DNA of 64,000 nucleotides from Archangium gephyra. GTDB lineage: Bacteria > Myxococcota > Myxococcia > Myxococcales > Myxococcaceae. The stretch's first letter is position 1; every line of letters starts with the position of its first letter. Shown here piece by piece: positions 1 through 9,219 of the stretch. The notes beneath the pieces are model-generated. The model saw only the letters and a program-made list of their open reading frames with translations. It did not search any database and was not told where the DNA came from. Location: positions 3,604,501 through 3,668,500 of the forward strand of contig NZ_CP011509.1 in NCBI RefSeq assembly GCF_001027285.1, given 5' to 3'. The position numbers and the translations under genes were made by a program.

Positions 1-898
1 GGGTGCACTGCACGGTGGCGAGCCCGAGGCCACAGGACTCGGTGAACTGGCACTTGAGATCACCGCACGTGTAGATGTCCTGGGGGTGGATGCGGGTGGT
101 GATGGGGGCGTAGGTGATGCCGTTGCGCGTGCACTGCGTGTAGTACGTGTTCGTGGGGTCGCGCGTGCAGCTCGCGGCACAGCTTCCCGCCTGGACGATG
201 GGCGCGCAGGCTCCGGGCTTGCCCAGGGCACATGCCCGCACGCTGCTCTGGTTGCTGCCCAACTGCCTGTCGTCGTTGCCGGCGAAGACGCCCTCGTCCG
301 TGAAGAGGTTGCCGAAGAAGCAGCCCTCCCGCTGCGAGAACTCCTGCAGCTCCGCCGACGTGGTGGCGATGGGCTCCCCTCGTGCGTTCCTGCCCTGCAC
401 GGAGATGGCGACGGTGCGCCCGAACTTGTTGACGTGCGCGGCCAGGCATCCGCTGACGAGCTGCTGCTCCGTCACCGTCGCCGGCTGCCCGCTGGCCCAG
501 TCCGGTGCCAGTCCCAGCGAGCCCTCCCAGACATGGGTCCTCCCCTTGCTGTCCGTGTACGCGCGCGTCTCGCCACCGCGCACGGCACAGGCGACCACGT
601 AGCGCATGACCGTCGCGGCCAGCGTGTCGTTCTGATCGAACCAGGACGAGAACTCGGGGCTGCTCAGCCCGTTGAAGGCGAGGCCGTTGAACGCCAGTCC
701 GTTGAAGGCGAGGCCATTGAACGCCAGTCCGTTGAGCGTCTCCCCGTTGTTGGACTCGAGCCCCCGCTGCTGGCGGGTGGGTTCCTCCGGAGTCCCGGCG
801 GCTTCGTCCACCGGCTGACAGGCCATGGCGGCGAGCAACAGCAGCACCGAGGTGCCTTGTCGGACGGCGCACATCCTCCGAGTCGCTGTGGTCCGCAT
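1..898 (-). CDS. Lipoprotein with NGLAF tandem repeat, 3' part outside the window
   Basis: The reading frame begins at an ATG at 898 and runs off the left edge without a stop, so the C-terminus is missing. The first ~30 residues hold a basic start, a hydrophobic stretch (SVLLLLAAM) and an AC pair, which is a lipoprotein signal. About residues 55-78 repeat the unit NGLAF four times. The remaining part is cysteine-rich, with several spaced Cys (for example near REGCFFG and GSCAASC), as expected for an exported, disulfide-bonded protein. I know similar repeat lipoproteins from myxobacterial genomes but no assigned function. The start fits the signal peptide; a longer open frame on this strand at 60-962 is a shadow with Arg/Gly-rich composition. 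Confidence 0.75.
   Translation of the reverse strand, partial: MRTTATRRMCAVRQGTSVLLLLAAMACQPVDEAAGTPEEPTRQQRGLESNNGETLNGLAFNGLAFNGLAFNGLAFNGLSSPEFSSWFDQNDTLAATVMRYVVACAVRGGETRAYTDSKGRTHVWEGSLGLAPDWASGQPATVTEQQLVSGCLAAHVNKFGRTVAISVQGRNARGEPIATTSAELQEFSQREGCFFGNLFTDEGVFAGNDDRQLGSNQSSVRACALGKPGACAPIVQAGSCAASCTRDPTNTYYTQCTRNGITYAPITTRIHPQDIYTCGDLKCQFTESCGLGLATVQCT
671..730. repeat. 30-bp direct tandem repeat (two copies, four 15-bp subunits)
   Basis: Two 30-bp units lie head to tail at 671-700 and 701-730 and differ by one base. Each is built of two related 15-bp subunits. On the minus strand they encode the NGLAF pentapeptide four times in the lipoprotein. The unit length is a multiple of three, so copy-number change would keep the frame. 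Confidence 0.85.
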
Positions 899-1113
899 AC
901 ACTTCCCCCCTGGGGTGGCCGGGTGTTTTCGGAAACTGGCCCCCGGAACTAAATGCCGCCATTCGAGCAATTCATGTAAGGCCTATTCGTCACTCCTCCG
1001 TCCAACCGTTGCTCCTGGATGTTCCGGGCGTGGAGGGGCGGACAGTTCACGAGGATTCCGTCCGGCGCCTGACGCTTGGGTAGGATGGGGACACCGTCAG
1101 GGAGGACGGCCCC

Positions 1114-2067
1114 ATGTCCGCACCCAAGCACCAGAGCGCGTCCATGTTCGTCGACTTCGAGCGCGAGGCGTGGCGGGCCTTGCGCGCCGCGACGCCGCTG
1201 CCCCTCAGCGCCGAGGAGGTCGAGGGCCTGCGCGGGCTCGGAGAGCACCTGGACCTCGAGGAGGTGGCGGACGTGTACCTGCCGCTCTCCCGGCTGCTCA
1301 ACCTGCACGTGGCCGCGACGCAGAGCCTCTGGGCGGCGCAGCAGGCGTTCCTCGGCGGCTTCACCCAGAAGGTGCCCTTCATCATCGGCATCGCGGGCAG
1401 CGTCGCGGTGGGCAAGAGCACCACGGCGCGCATCCTCCAGGCGCTGCTGTCGCGCTGGCCGGACCATCCCCACGTGGAGCTCGTCACCACGGATGGCTTC
1501 CTGTTGCCCAACCGCATCCTCACCGAGCGCAACCTCATGCACCGCAAGGGCTTCCCGGAGAGCTACGACCGGCGCGCCCTGGTGCGCTTCGTCGCCGAGC
1601 TCAAGTCTGGCCGGAGCGAGGTGTTCGCCCCCGTCTACTCGCACCTCGTCTACGACATCGTCCCGGGCGAGGCGGTGAGGCTGCGCCGGCCGGACATCGT
1701 CATTCTCGAGGGGCTCAACGTGCTGCAGTCGGGGCCGGTGGAGGGCGGGAAGATGCCGCACACCTTCCTGTCGGACTTCTTCGACTTCACCCTCTACGTG
1801 GACGCGCACGAGCAGGACATCCGCCGCTGGTACGTGGACCGGTTCCTCAACCTGCGGCAGACGGCGTTCCGCGACGAGCGCTCCTTCTTCCGGCGCTTCG
1901 CCGAGCTCACCGAGGAGCAGGCCATCGCCCGCGCCGAGTCCGTGTGGGGGGAGATCAACGGCCCCAACCTGGCGCAGAACATCGCGCCCACCCGCTCCCG
2001 CGCGCGGCTCATCCTCGTGAAGGGTCCGGACCACCGGGTGCGCCGCGTCCGGATGCGGAAGATCTAG
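1114..2067 (+). CDS. coaA: Type I pantothenate kinase
   Basis: Catalyses ATP-dependent phosphorylation of pantothenate, the first committed step of coenzyme A synthesis in the cytoplasm. The 317-residue protein has the usual length of the prokaryotic type I (CoaA) family. The P-loop GSVAVGKST is at residues 95-103, followed by TTDGFLLPN and the [10 protein letters not shown] segment typical of CoaA. The second half contains [16 protein letters not shown], also a CoaA signature. The ATG at 1114 follows directly on a purine-rich leader. The stop overlaps the stop of the convergent epimerase gene in a shared CTAG. There is no other CoA gene nearby. Confidence 0.95.
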   Translation: MSAPKHQSASMFVDFEREAWRALRAATPLPLSAEEVEGLRGLGEHLDLEEVADVYLPLSRLLNLHVAATQSLWAAQQAFLGGFTQKVPFIIGIAGSVAVGKSTTARILQALLSRWPDHPHVELVTTDGFLLPNRILTERNLMHRKGFPESYDRRALVRFVAELKSGRSEVFAPVYSHLVYDIVPGEAVRLRRPDIVILEGLNVLQSGPVEGGKMPHTFLSDFFDFTLYVDAHEQDIRRWYVDRFLNLRQTAFRDERSFFRRFAELTEEQAIARAESVWGEINGPNLAQNIAPTRSRARLILVKGPDHRVRRVRMRKI

Positions 2068-2984
2068 CGGGAGGGGACGAGGAGGTCGCGCAGGGCCTCC
2101 TCGAGGTTCACGTAGCGGAACGTGAAGCCCTCGGCGAGCAGCCGCTGGGGCATGCCGCGCCGCCCGCTCAGGGCCAGCTCCGCTTCCGTGCCGAGCACCC
2201 GCGCTCCCAGGCGCACCGCCCACGCGGGGACGGGCGGGCTCCAGGGCCGCCGCAGCACGCGGCGCAGCGTGCGCATGAGCTCCGCGTTCGTCACGGGCGC
2301 GGGCCCGGTCGCGTTGTACACGCCCTCCATGGCCGGATTCTCGATGGCCCGGAGGAAGAGGGCGTTGAGGTCGTCGATGTGCAGCCAGCTCACGTACTGC
2401 GTGCCGCTGCCCACCGAGCCGCCCAGTCCCCAGCGCGTCAGCCGTGCGAGCTTGTCCAGCGCGCCTCCGTCCCGGCCCAGGGTGAAGCCGATGCGCAGCA
2501 GCACCTGGCGCGTGGCCGGCGAGCGCTGCTCGGCGAAGGCCTGTTCCCACTGGAGGCACACGTCCACGGAGAAGCCCTCGCCCGGAGCAGAACGCTCATC
2601 CCGCACCGCCTCCCCCGAGTTGCCCAGGATGGCGAGCGAGGCGGCCTGCACCCAGACTCCGGGAGGCGTGGCGCACCGGCGGATGGCCTCGCCCAGCACC
2701 CTCACCGAGTCCAGCCGCGAGGAGAGGATCTCCCGCCGGTTCTCCGGCGTGTAGCGGCAGTCCACGCTCCGGCCGGCGAGGTTGACCACCGCCACGGCGC
2801 CCTCGAGCCAGGCGCACCAGGCGCCAGGAGTCCGGCCGTCCCACGCCACCTCACGCGCGTCGTCCTGCGACGGGGAGCGGGTGAGGATGACGGCCTGGTA
2901 GCCCTGGGCCTCCAGCTCCCGCGCGAGCGAGCGTCCGAGAAACCCGCTACCCCCGGCCAGCACCACCCTCCGTGTCGTACCCAT
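2064..2984 (-). CDS. NAD-dependent epimerase/dehydratase, TIGR01777 (YfcH) type
   Basis: A 306-residue extended-SDR protein. The N-terminus carries the Rossmann motif GGSGFLG at about residues 9-15. The family marks NLAG (NLAGRSVD), SSRLDS and [10 protein letters not shown] are present, which identify the YfcH/SulA-like TIGR01777 group. Substrate unknown; E. coli YfcH is also uncharacterised. The start at 2984 is chosen because AAGGAAGGG lies just upstream and the Rossmann strand follows at once; the frame is open further upstream but non-coding in character. It converges on coaA with a 4-base overlap. Confidence 0.88.
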   Translation of the reverse strand: MGTTRRVVLAGGSGFLGRSLARELEAQGYQAVILTRSPSQDDAREVAWDGRTPGAWCAWLEGAVAVVNLAGRSVDCRYTPENRREILSSRLDSVRVLGEAIRRCATPPGVWVQAASLAILGNSGEAVRDERSAPGEGFSVDVCLQWEQAFAEQRSPATRQVLLRIGFTLGRDGGALDKLARLTRWGLGGSVGSGTQYVSWLHIDDLNALFLRAIENPAMEGVYNATGPAPVTNAELMRTLRRVLRRPWSPPVPAWAVRLGARVLGTEAELALSGRRGMPQRLLAEGFTFRYVNLEEALRDLLVPSR

Positions 2985-3095
2985 GGCATCCCTTCCTTGT
3001 CGAGGGGGGTTGCTCGACCCCCTCTGCCAGGGAGTACCGGAAAGGGCGCCCACGGTTGCGGGGGGATTTTCTTTCCGGTCCAGAATCAAGGTGGG

Positions 3096-4871
3096 CTACT
3101 GAGCCGCGATTCGGGGAACTGGAGCGTCGCGCCCCACGCGCAGCACGCGCCCGAAGCCCCGCTCCTTGCCCAGGGCGGGCGTGGCCGTGCCTCCGTCCAC
3201 CGCGAGCCGGCCGTTGATGAGCACCGTCTCCACGGCGCCCCCGTTCTGGTTCACCAGCCGCACGAAGCCGTCGAAGCCCTCCATCGAGGACTCCTGGGGC
3301 ACGTCCAGCCCGTCCCCGAGCCGCTCCGGGTCCACCACCACCACGTCGGCTCGCTTGCCCGGCGCGAGCGTCCCCGCGTCCAGCCCGAGCCAACCGGCGA
3401 GCTCCCCCGTGAGCCGGTGCACCGCGCGCTCCATGGGCATCACCGGCTCGCCGCGCCGCTCCGCCTCGCGTACCAGCCGCAGCATCCGCAGGGGGAAGTT
3501 GTAGTGCGCCATGTTGCGCAGGTGCGCCCCCGCGTCCGAGAAACCGATGAGCACGTCCGGGTGGCTCACGATGGACTCCAGCTCGCGCGGCCGGTCATTG
3601 GCCATCACCGTGTACCAGCGCAGCTCCGGGCCATGGCGCGCCACCAGGTCCAGGAAGGTGTCCACCACGTCCTGCCCCCGCTCCCGGGCGATGTCCGCGA
3701 ACGAGCGGCCCACCAGTGACGCGTCCGGCGCCTTCAACACCCGCGACTGGTTGAAGTCCCGGTGGAACACCTTGGGCAGCAGCTTGCTCTTCCACTGCCG
3801 CTTGAACCACGCCCGGTACTTCGAGTCCTCCAGCAGCCGCTTGCGCTCCACCGCGTCCTGCAGGTGCAGCGCCGCCGCTCCCGCGCCGAACTCCTCGAAG
3901 ACCACCAGGTCGATTCCGTCCGACCACAGATCGAAGATCTCCGGCAGCGCCTGCCAGCGGAAGTCCGCCTTCAGCAGCCGGTTGAAGAAGCGCGACAGCA
4001 GGCCGATCTGCCGGTGCAGGCCCCGGGTGGCGCGCGTGTCCATCATGGAGATGACCGTCGTCTTCAGCGGCTGGCGCAGCAGCCCCACGCTCTCCCACAG
4101 GAAGAGCAGGACGTTCACCTTGGTGGTGATGTTGGGCACGCCCTGGAAGACGCGGCCCCGCTCGCGGAGGATGCGCGTGAAGCGGCGGTACTCGGACCAG
4201 CTCGCGAAGGTGGAGGGCAGGGGACGGCTGCGGATGCTCCGGTTGCCGCCAATCTTGTCCCACGGCAGCGTCATGATGGAGAGCCCCGCGTAGCCCTCGT
4301 CGAGCCCCTCGCGTAGCAGGGCCTCCATCCGCGACAGCTCCCCGGAGGAGGGCTTCACCGCGTCATCCAGGCTGCGCTCCAGCCCCATCACGTGCGCTCG
4401 GATGGCCGAGTGGCCCACGAAGGAGCCCACGTTGGGGCCCAGCGGCAGCCGGTCCAGGTGCGTGAAGTACTCGCCGAGCGTCTCCCAGTCCTTCTTGCGC
4501 TCGAGCAGCGAGCGCACCGTGCCGTACGGAATGGCCTCCACCCGGCAGAACTGGTCCGCGAGGTCCTCGGGCGTGCCCACGGCGAGGCTCAACGAGCAGC
4601 TGCCCACCATCACCGAGGTGATGCCATGGCGCACGGACTCGGAGAGCGAGGGGGCCAGCTCCACCTCGGCGTCGTAGTGGGTGTGCAGGTCGATGAACCC
4701 GGGCATCACCCAGCGGCCCGTGGCGTCGATGACGCGGGTGTCCGGCCCGATGGGCAGGGGCGACTCGCTGATGGCCGTGACCCGTCCGTCGCGGATGCCC
4801 AGGTGCCGCACGCGCGGCGGAGTGCCGTGTCCATCGAAGAAGAGGCCATGGGAGATGACGAGCTCGTCCAT
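3096..4871 (-). CDS. D-aminoacylase-type amidohydrolase (N-acyl-D-amino-acid deacylase family)
   Basis: About 591 residues. A metal-dependent hydrolase of the amidohydrolase superfamily: the N-terminal small beta domain is followed by GFIDLHTHYDAEVE, where H63 and H65 are the metal ligands, and the C-terminus has LAPGKRADVVVVDPE typical of the family. Internal HSAIRAHVMG and the SDAGAHLRN segment match N-acyl-D-amino-acid deacylases, which release D-amino acids from N-acyl forms. The exact substrate cannot be read from the sequence. Start uncertain: 4871 gives the usual MDELVI strand; 4907 and 4946 are in-frame alternatives. No signal peptide, so cytoplasmic. Confidence 0.85.
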   Translation of the reverse strand: MDELVISHGLFFDGHGTPPRVRHLGIRDGRVTAISESPLPIGPDTRVIDATGRWVMPGFIDLHTHYDAEVELAPSLSESVRHGITSVMVGSCSLSLAVGTPEDLADQFCRVEAIPYGTVRSLLERKKDWETLGEYFTHLDRLPLGPNVGSFVGHSAIRAHVMGLERSLDDAVKPSSGELSRMEALLREGLDEGYAGLSIMTLPWDKIGGNRSIRSRPLPSTFASWSEYRRFTRILRERGRVFQGVPNITTKVNVLLFLWESVGLLRQPLKTTVISMMDTRATRGLHRQIGLLSRFFNRLLKADFRWQALPEIFDLWSDGIDLVVFEEFGAGAAALHLQDAVERKRLLEDSKYRAWFKRQWKSKLLPKVFHRDFNQSRVLKAPDASLVGRSFADIARERGQDVVDTFLDLVARHGPELRWYTVMANDRPRELESIVSHPDVLIGFSDAGAHLRNMAHYNFPLRMLRLVREAERRGEPVMPMERAVHRLTGELAGWLGLDAGTLAPGKRADVVVVDPERLGDGLDVPQESSMEGFDGFVRLVNQNGGAVETVLINGRLAVDGGTATPALGKERGFGRVLRVGRDAPVPRIAAQ

Positions 4872-4990
4872 GGGGCCCCACCCTAGCCGAGCCCCTTCCA
4901 CTTCCATGCAGCAGGTGGGGGCCGCCGAGCGGGCGGCATGGCGCACCCTTCACGGAAAGTGTGCAGCTTATCCCTCTCAGGAGGGCGCCC

Positions 4991-7461
4991 ATGGGCTCGC
5001 CAGTGCATCCTGGAGCAGAGGAGGGGCGTCCCCCCGCGGGGGTGGCCCACCTGCGGCAGGCGGCACAGCAGGCCCAGCTCCGGCGGTACGGGGTGCTGGC
5101 GAGCCTTGGCCAGCTGGCCCTTCGAGGACTCTCCTTCTCGTGCTTCGCCCGGGAGGCGCTCGCCCAGCTTCTCGAGGCCCTGGAACTGTCCCAGGGCACG
5201 TTGGTGGAGTTGCTGGAGGAGGGCCACCTCCGGTGTGCGGCCAGCTTTGGGGTGCCCCTGGCGCCTGGACAGCTCGTGCAACCCGCCGCGGAGGGTGAGT
5301 GGCCTGCGATCCTCGCGACACACTCCCCCCTCGCCCAGGTGTTCGGCGAGGCGGCGCCCGTTCCCCTCACGCCCCTCGTGCCGGGTGCCCAGGGACTCCT
5401 GGTACGGCTGCCCGGGCCCTCGGGAGAAGCCGTGGCCGTGCTCGCGCTCGGGGTGCCGCTGGGCCGGCGATGCGACGCGGATGCCCTCTCCTTCCTCCAG
5501 GCCGTCGCTCTCCTCCTGGGCTCGGCCCTCCTCCGCGAACGCCAGCTCCGGACCCACCGCACCGGGGGGACCGGCTCGAAGCCCTCCTCCAGGACTCGCC
5601 CCTGCTCATCGGCCTGAAGGACGCGGACGGACGCTATGGCTACGTGAATCGCCGGTTCGCCACCTACCTGCGCAAACCCGTGGAGGAGGTGCTCGGACAT
5701 ACCGACGCGGAGCTCTTTCCCGAGGACACCGCGCGTCTGCTGCACGCCCATGACGACACCGTGCGCGCCCTGGGGGAGTCGCGGGAGTTCGAGGAGGAGC
5801 TCCCGCTGCCCGAGGGACGTCTGCTCTTCCTGGCCGAACGCTTTCCCCTCCGGGAGCCGGACGGGAAGGCCTCCGCCATCGGGCTCATGGCGCTCGACAT
5901 CTCCACCCTGAAGAAGACCGAGCGGGAGCTGCGCCGCCGCGAGCAGGATCTGCGCCAGATGGTGGATGGGCTCGAGGACCAGGGCATCATCGGCCTGGAC
6001 TCGGAAGGGCGGGTGACGAGCTGGAGCCGCGGCGCGGAGCGGCTCAAGGGCTACACGGCGGAGGAGATCATCGGCCGTCAGGTGGCGTTCATCCATGAAG
6101 GGGAGCTCTCCCGCCCCGGCATGTTGCGCGAGGCGCTCGCGGAGGCCGCGCGCAAGGGCCGTGTCGAGGTGGAGAGCTGGTGCATCCGCAAGGACGGCTC
6201 GCGCTTCCTCTCCGATGACACGGTCTTCCCCCTGTGGACGGAGGACGGCGGGCTCCGGGGCTTCTCGGCGGTGAGCCGGGACATCACCGAGCGCTACGAG
6301 GCGCAGACGGGGTTGCAGCGCAGCGAGGCGCGCTACCGCCTGGTGAGCCGGGCCACGGGGGAGTCCATCTGGGATTGGGACCTCGTGCAGAACCGGCTGG
6401 ACTGGGGGGAGCAGGCGCTGGCGCGCCTGGGATACCCGGAGGAGGAGGATGCCAGCTCCTTGAGCTGGTGGGAGGCGCGCATCCACCCGGAGGACCGGGA
6501 GGAGGTGTTGTCCTCCATGGTGCGTGTCCTGGAGAGCGGTGAGGAGCGGTGGTGCGCCGAGTACCGCTTCCTGCGCGGGGATGGCAGCCAGGCCTGGGTG
6601 AGGGATCTGGGCTACGTGTTGCGCGAGGACGGCCGTCCCGTGAGGATGATCGGCGCCATGGCGGACATCACCCGCCGGCGGCGCGCCGAGGACGAGCGGA
6701 GCCGCCTCTACCGCGAGGCCCAGGGGGCCATCCGCCTGCGTGACGAGTTCCTGTCGGTGGCCTCGCACGAGCTGAAGACGCCCCTCACCACGCTCCAGCT
6801 CCACCTGCAGATGCTGCGCGCGCTGGCCACCCGGGAGGGCAGCGCCTTCACCCCGGAGCGTGCCCGGAAGAAGCTCTCGCTCGCCGAGCACCAGGTGCAG
6901 CGCCTGGTCACGCTGGTGAATGATCTGCTCGACATCTCGCGGATCAACTCGGGGCGGATGGAGTTCCGTTTCGAGACCGTGGATGTGGCCCGCCTGCTGC
7001 GCGAGCTGCTGGATCGCCAGCGGAGCCTGCTGCGGCACTGTGGCTCCGAGGTGCGGTTGCAACTGCGCGGCCCGTACACGGCCCGCGTGGACCCGATGCG
7101 GCTGGAGCAGATCCTCACCAACCTGCTCTCCAACGCGGCGAAGTACGGCCAGGGCAAGCCCATCGACGTCTCCATCGAGGGGGACGAGGGCGAGTACCTC
7201 GTGCGGGTACGGGACCGGGGCATTGGCATCGCACCGGAGGACCAGGAGCGCATCTTCGAGCGCTTCGAGCGAGCGGTGTCCGAGCGCCACTATGGAGGGC
7301 TCGGGCTGGGGCTGTGGATCTCCCGGCGGATCGCCATGCGCTTCGGCGGGACGCTCACGGTGCGGAGCCGGCTGGGGGAGGGGTCCACCTTCGAGTTGCG
7401 CCTGCCCCGCTTCCCCTCCGAGACTCGCCCCTCGGAGCCGGTGGATGAAGCCCACTGGTGA
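4991..7461 (+). CDS. GAF-PAS-PAS-PAS sensor histidine kinase, frameshifted near 5564-5569
   Basis: An ideal Shine-Dalgarno AGGAGGG (4979-4985) precedes the ATG at 4991. The first ~193 residues form a GAF domain. The frame then ends at 5617, while the neighbouring frame picks up exactly at GDRLEALLQDSP and runs as three PAS domains, a HisKA domain (ASHELKTPL, phospho-His codon at 6766) and an HATPase domain (NLLSNAAKYG, DRGIGIAPED, GLGLGLW) to a TGA at 7461. One extra G in the run of six at 5564-5569 joins both parts. In the second frame no start codon with a ribosome site lies near the junction, so one interrupted gene is likelier than two. No membrane segment: a cytoplasmic sensor. No partner regulator is adjacent. 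Confidence 0.85.
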
Positions 7462-7487
7462 AACCGCGTGGGAGGCGAGACCGCCAG

Positions 7488-8333
7488 ATGAAAGAGAAGA
7501 CCGTGGTCGTGACCGGTGCCAATTCGGGCGTGGGGCTCGCCACCGCGACGGAGCTGGCGCGAAGGGGTGCCACCGTCGTCATGGCCTGCCGCAGTGCCGC
7601 GCGCGGCGAGCAGGCGCTGAAGGAGGCCCGGCAGCGGAGCGGCTCGGACAAGCTCGAGCTCATGCTGTGCGACCTGGGCTCGCTGGAGAGCGTCCGCCAC
7701 TTCGCTCGTGAGCTCCAGAGCCGCCACCCGACGCTGGATGTGTTGATCAACAACGCGGGCGTCATCACCGTGAAGCGGGAGACGACGGCGGACGGGTTCG
7801 AGTCCCAGCTGGGTGTCAATCACCTGGGCCACTTCCTGCTGACGAACCTGCTGCTGGAGCCGCTTCGGCGGGCGCCCCAGGGACGGATCATCAATGTGTC
7901 CTCGGGCGCGCACAAGACGGGGTCCATCCACTGGGAGGATCCGCACCTGACGCGGAGCTTCGGGGTGTGGAAGGCCTATTCGCAGTCCAAGCTCGCCAAC
8001 ATCCTGTTCACGAAGGCGCTCGCGGAGCGGCTCCGGGGCACGGCCGTCACCGCCAACAGCCTGCACCCGGGAGCGGTCGGCTCCAACTTCGGCGTGGACC
8101 GTCAGACGGGGTTCGGCAAGCCCATCATGGCGTTCCTCGGGCTCTTCTTCCTGACACCGGAGCAGGGCGCCGAGACGTCCGTGTATCTGGCGGCGAGCGA
8201 CGAGGTCACTTCCGTCTCGGGTGAGTACTTCTACAGGAAGAAGCCCGCGCCGGTGTCGAAGAAGGCCCAGGACCGGGAGCTGGCCGAGAGGCTGTGGTCC
8301 TGGAGCGAGAAGCAAGTAGGGTGGACCGCCTAG
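7488..8333 (+). CDS. Short-chain dehydrogenase (retinol dehydrogenase-like SDR)
   Basis: About 281 residues. The cofactor motif TGANSGVG is near the N-terminus, NNAG follows at the usual spacing, and the catalytic triad is represented by S (NVSSG), then Y-x-x-x-K (YSQSK). This sequence type is close to the retinol dehydrogenase/WW-oxidoreductase-like SDRs, which act on lipophilic alcohols with NADP(H); the substrate is unknown. Start at ATG 7488 with GGAGGCGAG upstream; a GTG at 7458 overlapping the kinase stop is an alternative. The alpha/beta hydrolase gene follows after 10 bases, so the two form an operon. Confidence 0.9.
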   Translation: MKEKTVVVTGANSGVGLATATELARRGATVVMACRSAARGEQALKEARQRSGSDKLELMLCDLGSLESVRHFARELQSRHPTLDVLINNAGVITVKRETTADGFESQLGVNHLGHFLLTNLLLEPLRRAPQGRIINVSSGAHKTGSIHWEDPHLTRSFGVWKAYSQSKLANILFTKALAERLRGTAVTANSLHPGAVGSNFGVDRQTGFGKPIMAFLGLFFLTPEQGAETSVYLAASDEVTSVSGEYFYRKKPAPVSKKAQDRELAERLWSWSEKQVGWTA

Positions 8334-8343
8334 GAGGAGAGCG

Positions 8344-9213
8344 ATGAATCCTCGAAACGAAGCGGCCTTCCGGCGGGCGTACGATGACCTGATCTCCTTG
8401 TGGACCACGGCGCCCGAGTCCCGGGACATCGAGACGCCGAGCGCGCGCACGCGGGTGCAGGTGTGGGGCCGGGAGGACGCACCGCCGTTGGTGCTCCTGC
8501 ACGGGTTCAAGGTCACGTCCGGCATGTGGGCGTCGAATGCCCTGGAGCTCGGGAAGTCCTTCCGGGTCTACGCCGCCGACACGCCGGGAGACCACGGCTT
8601 CAGCGTGCCGCACCGTCCGCTGCTGCGCGTGGAGGAGCTCCTCGGCTGGCTGGACGAGCTGCTCACCGCGCTGGGGTTGTCGCGGACGAACCTGGGTGGA
8701 ATGTCGTACGGCGGGTGGCTCTCCGCGCAGTACGCCGCGCGGGCTCCGGAGCGGGTGTCGAAGCTGGTGCTGATCGCTCCCGGGGCCACGTTCCTGCGCT
8801 TCAACACCGCCTTCGTCGTGCGCGGCATTCCCTTCTTGATCTGGCCGCGCCGGGACTGGGTCCACGCCTACCTGCGCTGGGCGGCCGTTCCGGAGAAGGA
8901 GGCGGGCGGCCTGTACGACAAGGTGATGAGCGGGATCGCGGACGTGATGTGGACGGGGATGCGCCACTTCGGCTGGTACCCCGGCCAGTGGCCCGGGGTG
9001 GTGAAGGAGGAGGTGCTGCGGCGCATCCAGACGCCGACGCTCCTGCTCGTGGGCCAGCAGGAGCGCATCTACGACGTGGAGCCGATGATGGCCCGTGCGC
9101 GCTCGCTCCTCCCGAACCTCACCTGCGTGGCGGTTCCCGAGGCGAGCCACGACCTGCCCATGCGGCAGCCGGAGGCCGTGGTCTCGCATCTGCGGAGCTT
9201 CCTCCAGGCTTGA
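8344..9213 (+). CDS. Alpha/beta-hydrolase
   Basis: 289 residues with the canonical fold: LLHGF oxyanion strand, nucleophile elbow GMSYGG (Ser as nucleophile), TLLLVGQQERIYD acid strand, and a C-terminal His in EASHDLP. No signal peptide, so an intracellular esterase or related enzyme; substrate not deducible. AGGAGGAGA precedes the ATG by four bases, and the gene lies 10 bases behind the SDR, suggesting a shared two-step pathway on a lipophilic compound. Confidence 0.88.
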   Translation: MNPRNEAAFRRAYDDLISLWTTAPESRDIETPSARTRVQVWGREDAPPLVLLHGFKVTSGMWASNALELGKSFRVYAADTPGDHGFSVPHRPLLRVEELLGWLDELLTALGLSRTNLGGMSYGGWLSAQYAARAPERVSKLVLIAPGATFLRFNTAFVVRGIPFLIWPRRDWVHAYLRWAAVPEKEAGGLYDKVMSGIADVMWTGMRHFGWYPGQWPGVVKEEVLRRIQTPTLLLVGQQERIYDVEPMMARARSLLPNLTCVAVPEASHDLPMRQPEAVVSHLRSFLQA

Positions 9214-9219
9214 CGCGAC

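Noticed and set aside
825-3719. Very long open frame on the plus strand (about 960 codons)
   Set aside because: Antisense to the epimerase and amidohydrolase genes and out of frame with coaA; Arg/His/Pro-rich composition typical of shadow frames in GC-rich DNA.
5560-5575. Programmed -1 ribosomal frameshift in the kinase gene
   Set aside because: The run CGGGGGGA does not give the standard slippery heptamer in the right phase, and two other genes show the same kind of one-base loss, so an indel is likelier.
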